DNA of 64,000 nt from Rana temporaria (GCF_905171775.1 NC_053490.1:159129969-159193968); one strand, 5' to 3'. Positions 1-11,049 are shown, counted from the first letter of the stretch. The notes: generated from the sequence alone by a model not told the origin. Made by a program: numbers and translations.

Positions 1-103
1 GGCGGAGTCGAGACAGCCACTGAGGGACCCCAGAAGACGAGGTTCGGGGCCACTGTAAAAAACGAGCTGCACAGTGGTGGTAAGTATAACATGTTTGTTA
101 TTT

Positions 104-104
<1 letters not shown>
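1..104. repeat. End of a dispersed repeat (family A)
   Basis: The segment ends in taagtataacatgtttgtt, the same ending as the repeat at 43754-43860, and the preceding GC-rich part (gaccccagaagacgaggt and similar) aligns loosely with it. A third copy, opposite strand, starts at 33764. The repeat begins before the window. Confidence 0.6.

Positions 105-174
<70 letters not shown>
105..174. repeat. (AT)n microsatellite
   Basis: About 70 bases of nearly uninterrupted AT dinucleotides between the family A repeat and the Harbinger-type MITE. Confidence 0.95.
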
Positions 175-176
<2 letters not shown>

Positions 177-177
177 T

Positions 178-977
178 GGCCCGGATTCACAGAGAACGGG
201 CGCACATTACGCCGCCGTAGCGCATCTCAATGTACGCTACGCCGACGCAGCGCAGGGAGGCAAGCATGGAATTCAGGAAGCCAGTGCTCCCAAAGCTGCG
301 TCGGTGTGGCGTAGATTTCGAAGGCGCAGGCCGGCGTAGGTGGAAGTGGGCTTGCCCCATGCAAAGCCATGCAAATGAGGCGTGACCCCATGCAAATGAT
401 GGTTTGAGAGCCAGACAAGTACATTGAACGAACTGCGCATGCATCGCGTCGTGGACGCATCCCCGTGCGCATGCTCATAACCACGTCGGAACAACTACCT
501 AAGATACGCCGGATCACTGCCTACACCGGATCACTGCCTACGCAATGAACGTAATCTACGCCCATCCAGACACACGTCCAACGTAAACTACATAAAAACC
601 GCCGGCTTCTGTTCCCTGATGCAGACCTTTACATGTCTGCTGCTGAGTTACACCTCCTTTATAGGGCTTAACTTTACGCCAGACGTACAACTTACGCGCA
701 CCTCTCGTAGCCTGCATCGGGCGGGCGCAGGTTCGTGAATTGCCGTATTTTCCTCATTTGCATATTTGAATGGCTAATGAATGGCAGCGCCACCATGCGG
801 CCAGCGTAAATGTGTGCCCACCCTACGCCGGCGTAGGCACGTTACGTTGGCAGGATTAAGCCTGTTTTTAGGCGTATCTTAGTTTGTGGGTACGGCGCAC
901 AGATACGACGGCGCATATTTGCACTTACGCGGCGTATCTGGAGATACGTCGGCGCAAGTGCTTTGTGAATCCGGGCC
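178..977. mobile_element. Non-autonomous PIF/Harbinger-type MITE
   Basis: Terminal inverted repeats of about 17 bp (ggcccggattcacagag at the left; its complement with one mismatch at the right). Subterminal sequence rich in tacgccggcg-type words matches the right end of the Harbinger element at 11006-15564, including a shared tttgcatatttgaat stretch and a shared aggcgtatctt stretch. Flanks are tat and ttt, so a clean 3-bp duplication is not visible. Open frames inside are fortuitous. Confidence 0.75.
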
Positions 978-1160
978 TTTATGTATATCTTTAGTGATTC
1001 TTTAAGGAGCACATAGGATTTTCATCTACTTGAGAGAGGAGACTCCTTGAGAAAGGAGCTGCTCTAGAACAGTGTGTAGGTCTGCCAATCTTTGCAGGGA
1101 TGTCTGCATGTTGATATATGAAGAAAGGTGGAAGCAAAGACTAAAGCCTAGTACACACCA
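978..1160. other. Unassigned spacer
   Basis: No gene, repeat structure or RNA signal recognised. Confidence 0.5.
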
Positions 1161-1317
1161 CGAGGGGTGCTGATAAGTATTGAGCCTTACCCATAAAAAA
1201 TTGAGTGAGAAAGCTGTAAATTGCAGGGTGTACTGGCCAACTTGTCTATATTCAATGGTGCAAACATCAACTACCTATGATTTTAATCTATCTCTCTTTT
1301 TCACGTCCAAGGTGAAC

Positions 1318-1530
1318 ATGGCAGCACCTCCAGAAAAATTCAATGTGGAAGAGCATAGGACCATAATCAAGTTCCTGTTTCTCCAAGGAAAAGGTGCAAA
1401 GTAGATCAATGATGAAATGTCACAAACTTTGGGTGACAGTGGCCCTTCGTATGCAACATTGGGTCGTCAATTTCAAATCTGGCCATTTCGGTGTTGAAAG
1501 TGAGAACAACAGTGGAAGGCCTGTTTCTGT
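1318..1530 (+). pseudogene. Mariner transposase N-terminal fragment (plus arm)
   Basis: Starts MAAPPEKFNVEEHR and continues FLFLQGKGAK, then a stop where the other arm reads GVKQIHDEM. This is the first part of the mariner helix-turn-helix DNA-binding region, which binds the element's TIRs. After the stop the frame still resembles the family (DEMSQTLGDSGPSYA) before it is lost near the palindrome junction. No catalytic domain is present. Confidence 0.75.
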
Positions 1531-1544
1531 CTCTGTGCCTGCAA

Positions 1545-1941
1545 AAATCAAAAGTTTTGGGATCCACTTTGCTTCAAGCTTTCTTATTTCCAAGTCGTTG
1601 TGGATAATGGCACCAATTCTCTCACGCAAAATTCCCAGATATGTAGCAATACTTTTGGCTGATATTCAGTGGTCCTCCATGATCATGTAATGGATGGCTT
1701 TCACATTTGCAGGCACAAAGACAGAAACAGGCCTTCCACTGGGTTTCTCACTTTCAACACCAAAATGGCCAGTTTTAAAATTGGCAACCTAACGTTTAAC
1801 TTTTGCATATGAGGGGCCACTGTCACCCAAAGTTTGTGACATTTCATCATGGATCTGCTTCACACCTTTCCCTTGGAGAAACAGGAACTTGGTTATGGTC
1901 CTATGCTCTTCCACATTGAATTTTTCTGGAGGTGTTGCCAT
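1545..1941 (-). pseudogene. Mariner transposase N-terminal fragment (minus arm)
   Basis: Begins MATPPEKFNVEEHRTITKF and covers the paired helix-turn-helix region of mariner transposases, roughly the first 130 residues: QIHDEMSQTLGDSGPSYAKV, then a stop, then FGVESEKPSGRPVS, then ISAKSIATYLGI and LEIRKLEAKWIPKLL, which matches the conserved linker before the catalytic domain (WVPKLL in most mariners). The frame then crosses the palindrome junction into antisense of the other arm. The DDD catalytic domain is absent, so the copy cannot transpose itself. Confidence 0.8.
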
Positions 1942-2087
1942 TTTCACTTTGGACCTGAAAAGGAAAGACAAATTAAAATCATAAGTACTGTATTAAATAT
2001 ATAGACAAATTAGCCAGTACACCCTCCAATTTACAGTTTCCTCACTCAGTTTGTTCTGGGTACGGCTCAGTACGTAGCACCCCCTCA

Positions 2088-2550
2088 TACTAGTTTCTAT
2101 TTCATTTAACATAGAGGACTAAACGGAAAAAAAAGCTGACAGCTCAGGAGGAGCCACTGTACTAACTACCCGATGTTAGTACATCAGTCTTTCCTGCTGT
2201 GCTATTGTGTATTGTGTTCTGACAGGGGGACAGCCCCCTGGTTTGTTTAAATTAGTCTGGGACATAGTAATTTGTAACAGTTTGCACCAATATCCTGTAA
2301 ATTTGTTAATTTGTAAACGTTCTTATTACAGTGTATCTCTAGCAGCCAGTGAAATTAATAATCAATTTCTGAAATCACTTTGATCGTCTCCATTTATAGG
2401 TTCATTTCCTAAATGGTGTGGCAATACATAGGTTACAGATTAAGCCCCTTATATATCCACTTAAAGAACAAGCCTTTTTCTGACACATTTTTTGTACAAG
2501 TAAAAATCTGTATTTTTTGCTAGAAAATTACTTGGAACCCCCAAACATTA
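2088..2550. other. Unassigned AT-rich spacer
   Basis: Nothing recognisable between the mariner and the first Tc1 element. Confidence 0.5.
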
Positions 2551-4162
2551 CAGTGCCTTTAAAAAGTATTCATACCCCTTGAAATTTTCCACATTGTGTC
2601 ATGTTACAACCAAAAATATAAATGTATTTTATTGGGATTTTATGTGATTGACTAACACAAAGTGGCACATAATTGTGAACTGGAAGAAAAATGATAAATG
2701 GATTTAATTTTCTTTTACAAATAAATATGTGAAAAGTGTGGCGTGCATTTGTATTCAGCCCCACTGAGTCAATACTTTGTAGAACCACCTTTCGCTGCAA
2801 TTACAGCTGCAGGTCTTTTTGGGTATGTCTCTACCAGCTTTGCACATCTAGAGAGTGACATTTTTGCCCATTCTTCTTTGCAAAGTAGTTCAAGCTTTGT
2901 CAAATTGGATGGAGAGTTTCTGTGAACAGCAATTTTCAAGTCTTGCCACATATTTTCAATTGGATTTAGGTCTGGACTTTGTGCCATTCTAACACATGAA
3001 TATGCTTTCATCTAAACCATCCCATTGTAGCTCTGGCTGTATGTTTAGGGTCGTTGTCCTGCTGGAAGTTGAACCTCCACCCCATTCTCAAATCTTTTAC
3101 AGACTCCGACAGGTTTTGTTCTAAGATTGCCCTGTATTTGGCTCCATCCATCTTCCCATCAACTCTGACCAGCTTCCATGTACCTGCTGAAGAAAAGCAT
3201 CCCCACAACATGATGCTGCCCCCACCATGTTTCACGGTGGGAATGGAGTGTTCAGCGTGATGTGCAGTGTCCGTTTTCGGCCACACATAGCATTTAGCTT
3301 TTAGGCACAAAAGTAAAATTTTGGTCTCATCTGACCAGAGCACCTTCTTCTACATGTTTGCTGTGTCCCCCACACGTCTTCAAGCAAAATACAAACGGGA
3401 CTTGTTATGCCTTTCTTTCAACAATGGATTTCTTCTTGCCACTCTTCCATAAAGGTCAGCTTTGTGGAGTACATGACTAATAGTTGTCCTGTGGACAGGT
3501 TCTCTTACCTGAGCTGCGAATCTCTGCAGATCCTCCAGAGTTATCTTGGGCCTCTTGGCTGCTTCTCTGATTAATGCTCTCCTTGCCCGACCTGTCAGTT
3601 TAGGTGGACGGCTGTGTCCTGGTAGGTTATCAGTTGTGTCATACTCTTTCCATTTTCAGATGATGGATTAAACAGTGCTTCGCGAGATGTTCAAAGCTTG
3701 AGATATTTTTTTATAACCTAACCCTACTTTAAACTTCTGCACAACTTTATCCCAGACCTGTCTGGTGTGTTCCTTGGGCTTCATGATGCTGTTTGTTTAC
3801 TAAGGTTCTTTACCAACCTCTGAGGGCTTCACAGAACAGCTGTATTTATATTGAGATTAAATTACACAAAGGTGGACTCTATTTAATAATTAGGTGACTT
3901 CTGAAGGCAATTGGTTCCACTAGATTTTAGTTAGTGGTATTAGAGTAAAATGGACTGAATACAAATGCATGGCACATTCTTCACACATTTATTTGTAAAA
4001 AATAAAAAACAATGAATTATCATATTCTTTCCACTTCACAATTATGTGCCACTTTGTGTTATCATTTACATAAAATCCCAATAAAATACATTAAAGTTTT
4101 TTGTTGTAACATGACAAAATGTGGAAAATTTCATGGCGTATGAATGCTTTTTCAAGGCACTG
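2551..4162 (-). mobile_element. Tc1-like element 1
   Basis: Inverted ends cagtgcctttaaaaagtatt and its complement near 4143-4162, flanked by TA on both sides (2549-2550 and 4163-4164). Length 1612 bp is normal for a vertebrate Tc1 element. It carries one transposase pseudogene on the minus strand. The terminal sequence is that of a widely distributed vertebrate Tc1 family. Confidence 0.92.
2769..3784 (-). pseudogene. Tc1 transposase pseudogene
   Basis: The start codon at 3784 opens MKPKEHTRQVWDKVVQKF, the paired-like helix-turn-helix domain of Tc1 transposases, followed by GHSRPPKLTGRARR and the second helix-turn-helix. The DDE domain follows: VLWSDETKI (first D), QQDNDPKHT (second D), SPDLNPIENMW (E). 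All three catalytic residues are readable. Damage includes stops in the first and second helix-turn-helix regions, stops in YFA*RR and near VLWSDE, and a frameshift near 3010 between the second D and the E. The end GGSTKY plus stop is the normal family C-terminus. Length is that of the usual 340-residue protein. Confidence 0.92.
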
Positions 4163-4210
4163 TATATGTGTATATATATGTGTATATATATGTGTATGTA
4201 TATATATATA
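4163..4210. repeat. TA/TG microsatellite between two Tc1 elements
   Basis: Alternating ta and tgta repeats. The second Tc1 element appears to have inserted at a TA of this tract. Confidence 0.85.
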
Positions 4211-5773
4211 CAGTGGGGATTGAAAGTTTGGGCACCCCAGGTAAAAAGTTGTATTAATGTGCATAACAAAGCCAAGGAAAGATGGAAAAATATCCAAAAG
4301 GCATCACATTACAGATTAGACATTCTTATAATATATCAAAAGAAGTTAGATTTTATTTCCATCATTTACACTTTCAAAATTACAGAAAACAAAAAAATGG
4401 CATCTGCAAAAGTTTGGGCACCCTGCAGAATTTATAGCATGCACCGCCCCCTTTGCAAAGCTGAGACCTGCCAGTGTCATGGATTGATCTTAATCATCGT
4501 CTGGGAAGACCAGGTGATGTCAATCTCAAAGGTTTTAAATGCCCAGACTCATCTGACCTTGCCGCAACAATCAGCACCATGGGTTCTTCTACACAGTTGT
4601 CTAGAAAACTGAAACTGAAAATAGTTGACGCTCACAAAGCTGGAGAAGGCTATACGAAGATAGCAAAGCGTTTTCAGATGTCAATATCCTCTGTTCGGAA
4701 TGTAATTAAGAAATGGCAGTCATCAGGAACAGTGGAAGTTAAAGCAAGATCTGGAAGACCAAGAAAAATATCAGACAGAAACCCACGTTTGACTGCACAA
4801 TCCTTCCAGAAAGATCTGGCAGACACTGGAGTTGTGGTACACTATTCCACTATAAAGAGATACTTGTACAAATATGGTCTTCATGGAAGAGTCATCATAG
4901 GAAAACCTCTTCTACGTCCTCACCACAAAAATCAGTGTTTGAACTTTGCAAATGAACATATAGACAAGCCTGATGCATTTTGGAAACATGTTCTGTGGAC
5001 CGGTGAGTTAAAAACTTTTTGGCGGGAATGAGCAAAGGTACGTTTGGAGAAGAAAGGGCACATCATTTTATGAAAAGAACCTCTGTCCAACTGTTAATCA
5101 TGGGGGTGGATCAATCATGCTTTGGGGTTGTATTGCAGGGAGTGGCACAGGGAACATTTCACGAGTAGAAGGAAAAATGGTTTTAATAAAATTTCAGCAA
5201 ATTTTGGATGTAACTTGATGCCATCTGTGAAAAAGCTGAAGTTAAAGAGAGGATGGCTTCTACAAATGGATAATGATCCTAAACACACCTCAAAATCCAC
5301 AGGGATTACATCAAGAGGCGTAAACTGAAGGTTTTGCCATGGCCTTCACAATCTCCTGACCTCAACATAATTGAAAATCTATGGATAGACCTTAAAAGAG
5401 CAGTGCGTGACAGACAGCCCAGAAATCTCGAACTGGAATACTTTTGTAAGGAATAATGGGCAAAGATACCTCAAACAAGAATTGAAAGACTCTTGGCTGG
5501 CTACAAAAAGCGTTTACAAGCTGTGATACTTGCCAAAGGGGCAGTACAAGATATTAACTCTGCAGGGTGCCCAAACTTTTGCAGACACCATTTTTTGTTT
5601 TCTGTAATCTTGAAAGTGTAAATGATGGAAATAAAATCTAACTTTTTTTGACATATTATAAGAAAGTCTAATCTGTAATTTGATGCCTTTTGGAGATTTT
5701 TCCATCTTTCCTTGGCTTCGTTATGCACATTAATACAAATTTGTACCTGGGGTGCCCAAATTTTTGATCCCCA

Positions 5774-5776
<3 letters not shown>
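4211..5776 (+). mobile_element. Tc1-like element 2
   Basis: Ends cagtggggattgaaagtttg and the complement near 5757-5776, flanked by TA (4209-4210, 5777-5778). Long subterminal inverted repeats of about 200 bp run from 4211 to about 4450 and from about 5560 to 5776. Length 1566 bp. This is a different family from element 1; neither has inserted inside the other. Confidence 0.92.
4579..5621 (+). pseudogene. Tc1 transposase pseudogene
   Basis: MGSSTQLSRKLKLKIVDAHK starts the paired-like helix-turn-helix; GYTKIAKRFQMSISSV and SGRPRKISDRNPRL follow. The frame is open to about 5030. The DDE domain is damaged: the first aspartate site reads LWTGELKT where the family has WTDETK or WSDETK, so the catalytic D is lost. 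After frameshifts the text continues as VNHGGGSIMLWGC, LQMDNDPKHTS (second D) and SPDLNIIENLW (E), ending near CPNF. Dead by loss of a catalytic residue plus several stops and frameshifts. Confidence 0.9.
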
Positions 5777-5952
<176 letters not shown>

Positions 5953-6106
5953 ATAAAATGGTAGGTTTTGCGATTTTTTATATCACACATTATTTGCGCA
6001 GAGGTTTTCAAATGCACTTTTTTGGGGAAAAATACACTTTAATTAATTTTAATGCATACAAACACAATATAGTACCCAAATAAATGTGTAAATAAATCTG
6101 TGAAAA
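5953..6106. other. Unassigned AT-rich spacer
   Basis: No feature seen beyond AT richness and a short TA run at its end. Confidence 0.5.
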
Positions 6107-6249
6107 AAAATATATATATATAACACACATATGCTAAATAATATTAGATATGAGGAGTGAAATACTTACATAAATGTAAACAAATGTTCAAAAACATTCA
6201 TCCGGTGATGAAAAATAGATAATAACAAGCCAAGTCCATAAGTGATTAA

Positions 6250-6747
6250 AGGGGTTGTAAAGGAAAAAAAATTTCCCCTAAATAGCTTCCTTTACCTTAG
6301 TGCAGTCCTCCTTCACTTACTTCATCCTTCGATTTTGCTTTTAAATGTCCTTATTTCTTCTGAGAAATGCTCACTTCCTGTTCTTCTGTCTGTAACTACA
6401 CACAGTAATGCGAGGCTTTCTTCCTGGTGTGGAGAACGCCTCTTGAGGGGGGAGGGGGCAAGCAGGAGTGTCAGGACACCCACTAACACACAGCTCCTTT
6501 CTCTATCTGCAAAGTAGAGAGTGTCCTGACTTGCCTGCTCGCCCCCTCCCCCCTCAAGAGGCTTTATCCACACCAGGGAGAAAGCCTCACATTACGGTGG
6601 TGAGTTACAGACAGAGGAACAGGAAGTGAGCATTTCTCAGAAGAAATAAGGACATTTAAAGCAAAATCGAAGGATGAGGTAAGTGAAGGAGGACTGCACT
6701 AAGGTAAAGGAAGCTATTTAGGAAAAAAAAAATCCTTTACAACCCCT
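6250..6747. mobile_element. Palindromic TTAA-flanked MITE
   Basis: TTAA occurs exactly at both borders (6246-6249, 6748-6751). Inverted ends are aggggttgtaaagg and cctttacaacccct, and the whole 498 bp folds into a near-perfect hairpin around 6500. TTAA duplication is the mark of piggyBac and Kolobok elements; I cannot separate the two without coding sequence. The intact arm at 7389-7430 keeps the uninserted version. Confidence 0.88.
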
Positions 6748-7262
6748 TTAAACTAAAAGTGTCCAAAAAATCTTCTTAAAGAATCTTGCTTGAAACCTTC
6801 CACCACACCATAGTGCTCAGTGACTCCACACCCTAAGGAATTGCGCTTACCAACAGGACATGCCTTGCACTCACATGCTCGGCAATGTAGCTGAATAAAG
6901 TCTCCAAATGTAATAGGTGACTCCACCAGTGTTCCAATAAATCAAAGTTGCTCCACATGTAAAAATAAAATGGCTCCAATAGTGAAATATATCAAAACTA
7001 ATTTATTAAAAGCAGCACAAGAAACCTTCACACATTGCACTCACATCTATCAAAACAAAAAGAGGCACTTCAACAATGAGTAGGCTCCAAACCAGAAACA
7101 AACTTGCGATAAAACTTGATGCATTGTGGTCTCGGAGGACGAAGAGTTAACCGTAAGTCTCACCCCCCGCTCCGTTCGTTTTCCTTTTCACTCCAAAGCA
7201 CTGCATACTTGGTGGTCGGTAATCTGAACGTTCTGGAACACGAGTAGTATGCCATGTAACCA

Positions 7263-7304
7263 CTCCCAGACCAGTTTCGTCGCACAGGACTTCTTCAATG
7301 GGAA
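7263..7304 (-). ncRNA. Hammerhead-like ribozyme motif
   Basis: Read on the minus strand: TTCCCA, TTGAAGA, A, GTC-CTGTGC-GAC, GAAAC, TG, GTC, TGGGAG. The flanks pair over 6 bases (stem I), GTC/GAC forms stem II, and AC/GT forms a two-pair stem III, giving a type I hammerhead with cleavage after GTC. The core differs from CUGANGA only at the first position (U for C). That base is normally essential, so activity is doubtful. Confidence 0.6.
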
Positions 7305-7553
7305 TTCCTTAGAGTATGGAGTCACTGAGCACTATGGTGTGGTGGAAGGTTTCAAGCAAGATTCTTTAAGAAGATTTTTTGGACACTTTTAGTTTAATCA
7401 CTTGGAATTTAATCACTTATGGACTTGGCTTGTTATTATGAATTTTTCATCACTGGATGAACGTTTTCAGACATTTGTTTACATTTATTTAAGTATTTAA
7501 CTCCTCATATATATCTAATATTATTTAGCATATGTGTGTTATATATATATATA

Positions 7554-7725
7554 TACCGTATTTATCAGCGTATAACACGCACAGGCATATAACACGCACC
7601 CTAACTTTAAGAGGGAAGTTTCAGGAAAAAAACGTTCCACGGCCCCCTGCGTATAACACGCAGGCACAGTTTACCCTATAGTTTCAGGGTAAAAAAGTGA
7701 GTGTTATACCCCAATAAATACAGTA
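7554..7725 (+). repeat. Small TIR repeat (accgtattta family), copy 1
   Basis: Ends taccgtatttatcagcgtat and ...ataaatacagta. Internal tataacacgc words recur. Related to the copy at 7971-8145 (opposite orientation) and by its ends to 30565-31114. Superfamily unresolved; TA at the borders is compatible with a TA duplication. Confidence 0.65.
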
Positions 7726-7970
7726 TATATATATACATTACTTTCGGTTTCCTATACTATACAGATCATCAGGGACTTTCTGGTCCTCAACAATCTCTGT
7801 AGTAAGTTGGTGGAACCACCGACTTTTATTCCTGGCTCGCCTCCAGGATGGTAGAGCGAGGGGAGGCACCGGCGGAAGGGGGTACAACCACTTAAAGCCA
7901 AATTACGTACATGTACCTGCTTTGGCGTTACGTGGATATAGCAAGTTGATCACCACTGCCCTAGATGATT
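7726..7970. other. Spacer between inverted repeat copies
   Basis: Contains accacttaaagcc, similar to ends of the TTAA elements further on. No gene seen. Confidence 0.4.
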
Positions 7971-8145
7971 TACTGTATTTATTGGTGTATAACACTCACT
8001 TTTTTACCCTGAAAATATAGGGTAAACTGTGCCTGAGTGTTATACGCAGGGGGCTGTGGAAATTTTTTTTCCTGAAACTTCCCTCCTAAAGTTAGGGTGC
8101 GTGTTATACGCCTGTGCGTGTTATACGCAAATTTATACGCAAATT
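7971..8145 (-). repeat. Small TIR repeat (accgtattta family), copy 2
   Basis: Reverse complement of 7554-7725 with scattered differences (tactgtatttattggtgtat at its left). Its right end is degraded in a short gttatacgc duplication. The two copies form a hairpin-capable pair 245 bp apart. Confidence 0.65.
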
Positions 8146-8459
8146 TTGCAATGCACTGTTGGATTGGGAGGGCAGGGTTATGTTCATTCCAGGCAATAGA
8201 GTTTGATACAACAGAAGTATCTACTGTGCCAAATGAGAAATGTTTAGAATTTGCTTATGGTCATGGCAGGAGATGAATATGGTATAAAATTGTCTACATT
8301 CAAAAGGGTAATGTTTATAGAGACAGCTACCACAAGCAGGAATTGGCCTTTGGGCACCTTGTATACATCAAGGGGTTATGCAGGGATAGAGATGAGTAGT
8401 AAGTACCATATACAAAATCAATTATTTTACAGCTCTGCTTTGGAATATTACACATAACA
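8146..8459. other. Unassigned spacer
   Basis: No recognisable gene or repeat. Confidence 0.4.
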
Positions 8460-8463
8460 TTAA

Positions 8464-9023
8464 AGCGAAGGTTCACCCTCAAAATACACTTTTTAGTTAA
8501 CCTATCTCCAGCCTTAATAAAGGCTTGTAGCGTTGTCATTTTTTTTTTTAAATGTGGACACTTAGCTGTCTTCAGCCTCACTTCCGGGTCTTCTTCCTTG
8601 CGGGGAGTGGGCGTGTCGCTCCTTTTCCCAGACGGGGAGCTCTGCGCAATGTCTCCTGGGAGTGAGTGTTGATCCTCCCAGGAGATGATTGACGTGCGGG
8701 TAAAGCGCCTCATCGCCTTCCGAAAATATCCGACGGGGACTCGGCTCTTTACGCCTGCCGTGTAGAGCTGACTGCGCAGGCGCCGTAAAGTGCCGAGTCC
8801 CCCTCCGATAATTTCGGAAGGCGATGACACGCTTTACCCGCACGTCAATCATCTATGCGTCGTATTAGGAACGCCTACTCCCCGGGGGAGCGAGAACCCG
8901 GAAGCCGGGTGAAAACAACGAAAAAACGTAAGTACAGCGGAAAAAAAATAATCCAGCATACTGTTGATGATAGCAGTATGCTGGATGTAAAGGTATGTAG
9001 ATGTTTTAGGGTGAACCCCCGCT
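8464..9023. mobile_element. TTAA-flanked MITE with palindromic core
   Basis: TTAA at 8460-8463 and 9024-9027; ends agcgaaggttcaccct and agggtgaacccccgct. The interior 8684-8855 is a long inverted repeat (gattgacgtgcgggtaaagc and its complement). Non-coding. TTAA targets point to Kolobok or piggyBac. Confidence 0.82.
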
Positions 9024-9027
9024 TTAA

Positions 9028-9887
9028 AGGAACACAGACACAGTATTCAACTTTTAAATAAATTAAAAGAAAAAAACATAACATCTGTTTTCTGCAGCCT
9101 TCAAGAAGAAAACTTTTTATGAACAGTAACATCAACAACAAGCATGGATGAATCATTAAAAACAATAGCAACAAAAGAAGTTACATGCTCCAATGGTATC
9201 TTTATAACTACAACAAACATTTTTTTAAAGCATATTTTACCTTGTATTAATCATTTCTTTTTACTATACCAGATGTACTTTGAACAAACTCTTCAGATAT
9301 ATGAAATCTTTTGTAAAGAATGAATGCTGTCTTTGTTAAACACATACTTTCATGATAACAACTTCCAGAGTTTTCTTTCAGGTATGATTGATTTAGTGAG
9401 TGTTAGGTTTTTTATGCTAAATAAAATGTATGCACTTGGCTGTGCACTAAGTTAAAGTCGCATTATAGTCTTCGTTTTATTCTGCCAGCGTGTGATTTAT
9501 TGCTTTGGTGATTAAATTAGGTATTCTGATGCCTTCTTTCACTGCAATTAGTAGGTTGCAATGGTTTTGATAACATAACCATCATTTATTTTGGATCGCT
9601 GCATTGTAAGACATACATTAATGCTGAACTCTAGCCAGATATAAAAGACTCATTTGTATGTCTTTTTCTTTTTTTCTTTTCCAGTCCCTGTACAGGGGAG
9701 CTAATGTGTGAGAAGAAGCAGCACAAAGAGCCAATCAATTCATTTGTTGACAAGAGGCATGCTGATAGGAGGAAAAAGCACAGAGATTAACTTTTTGTTG
9801 TGCTTCCTTTCTTTCCAGTTTTCAATCACAGGATGTGGCAGTGTTCATGATGACCTGAGCTCAGCATAAGTGGATTTAAACAAACAG
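9028..9887. other. Unassigned AT-rich spacer
   Basis: No supported gene or element borders. 9660-9840 resembles degraded dispersed repeat but has no ends I can define. Confidence 0.4.
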
Positions 9888-10146
9888 AAGGATTTGGACA
9901 GAACAAACTGAGTGGGTATTGGCCACGCCAGTGTAAATAGGACTTTGTTGGAACGTTATGTCTATGATAGGTGAGCTAGTAAATTCACAGAGAATTTCTT
10001 ATAGACAAAATAACAATTTTGTTATTTTGTCTATAAGAAATTCTCTGTGAATTTACTAGCTCACCTATCATAGACATAACGCTCCACCAAATCCTATATA
10101 CACTGGCGTGGCCAATACCCACTCAGTTTGTTCTGTCCAAATCCTT
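9888..10146. repeat. Near-perfect 259-bp palindrome
   Basis: Two arms of about 128 bp meet at 10017-10018 with almost no loop (aataacaa-tt-ttgttatt). Only a few mismatches near 9938-9953 against 10080-10098. Outer limits are aaggatttggacagaac and its complement. No target duplication or transposase remnant is seen. Confidence 0.9.
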
Positions 10147-10397
10147 TTAATTCTTCAAGGACTGGTGCATTTTTGTCTGTGCTGGAAATCGCCCAAAAAT
10201 CGTTTCTTCAATTAAACAAACAGAACATACTGCAGAGGAAGTCTCTGGATTGATGTTGAATATTGCAGCAAAAGCTGTTTTTTTTATTTTTTATATATCT
10301 TTTTTTTTTTTCTGGAATATTTTTTGTTTTAAATGTGAAAAAAAAAAAATACACAGCAAAGATACTTTTCAACAGTACCATGACTAGATACACTTAA

Positions 10398-10655
10398 AGT
10401 GGAACTCCAACCCAAACTTTTTTTTGCCACGGTGAACTGAGCTGCAAGTCCTGTCCCCCCGCTCCTTCTGCCGCAGCCTGCCCATTTACAGAGCACAGTG
10501 TGCTTCACACATGTGCAGTAGGAAACCGGCAGTGAAGCCTCAATAGCCGATTGATAAATTGGCTCGTGTGGGGACACTGCTGGATTCCTGCACAGGTAAG
10601 TGCCCTAAGGGTAAAAATCAGCAGCTACAGTATTTGTAGCTGCTGACTTTTAATT
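10398..10655. repeat. Half of a TTAA-type dispersed repeat
   Basis: Begins TTAAagtggaactccaaccc at 10394 and ends with the short hairpin gcagctaca/tgtagctgc at about 10620-10645. The other terminus is missing. Confidence 0.45.
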
Positions 10656-11005
10656 TTTTTTTCTTTAATTGTTCTCTGGATTAATAATAATAATACCATA
10701 CCACCAAGCTAAAATGAGTTCCCCATGAGCATTACTTTACAGTGTTGTCTTATTTATCCCTGGTTTCTCATGACCATGCTCCATGCTTCCACATTTTCTG
10801 CTGTTTCATATGAGGTGTCCAACAGATAATGCCAGGTATCACTTGTGCAAAGCAGGATAATACAAGATTTCTTATGAAATGAATAAGCTATTGCTTTGAC
10901 TATACCTAACCATCATGTAACATGACACAGGAGAGTGGTAGGGAACACTAGATGAAATGGATGCAGCTCCTCTCAGAATAAGTCTTGAGATCCTTTGCAC
11001 ATTTA
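10656..11005. other. Unassigned spacer
   Basis: Nothing recognised. Confidence 0.4.
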
Positions 11006-11049
11006 TAGCTAGATTCAGGTAGATGGGCGCATTTTTGTGCCGGCGTAAT

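Larger units (their letters stand above)
1161..2087. mobile_element. Folded-back mariner element
   Basis: The two ends are inverted copies of each other (gaggggtgctgataagt at the left, its diverged complement at the right, followed by TA). The arms, about 1161-1548 and 1707-2087, each carry the start of a mariner transposase pointing inwards. The middle 1549-1706 continues only the minus-strand copy. This is an internally rearranged non-autonomous derivative. Confidence 0.8.
6107..7553. repeat. Large inverted repeat, Penelope-tail-like
   Basis: The left arm 6107-6245 plus 6752-6848 is the reverse complement of 7306-7553. A TTAA element interrupts the left arm. The spacer carries a hammerhead-like motif on the minus strand at 7263-7304, the position and form seen in the Penelope tails elsewhere in the window. 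The identity as a Penelope-derived inverted pair is inference; the inverted repeat itself is directly visible. Confidence 0.7.
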
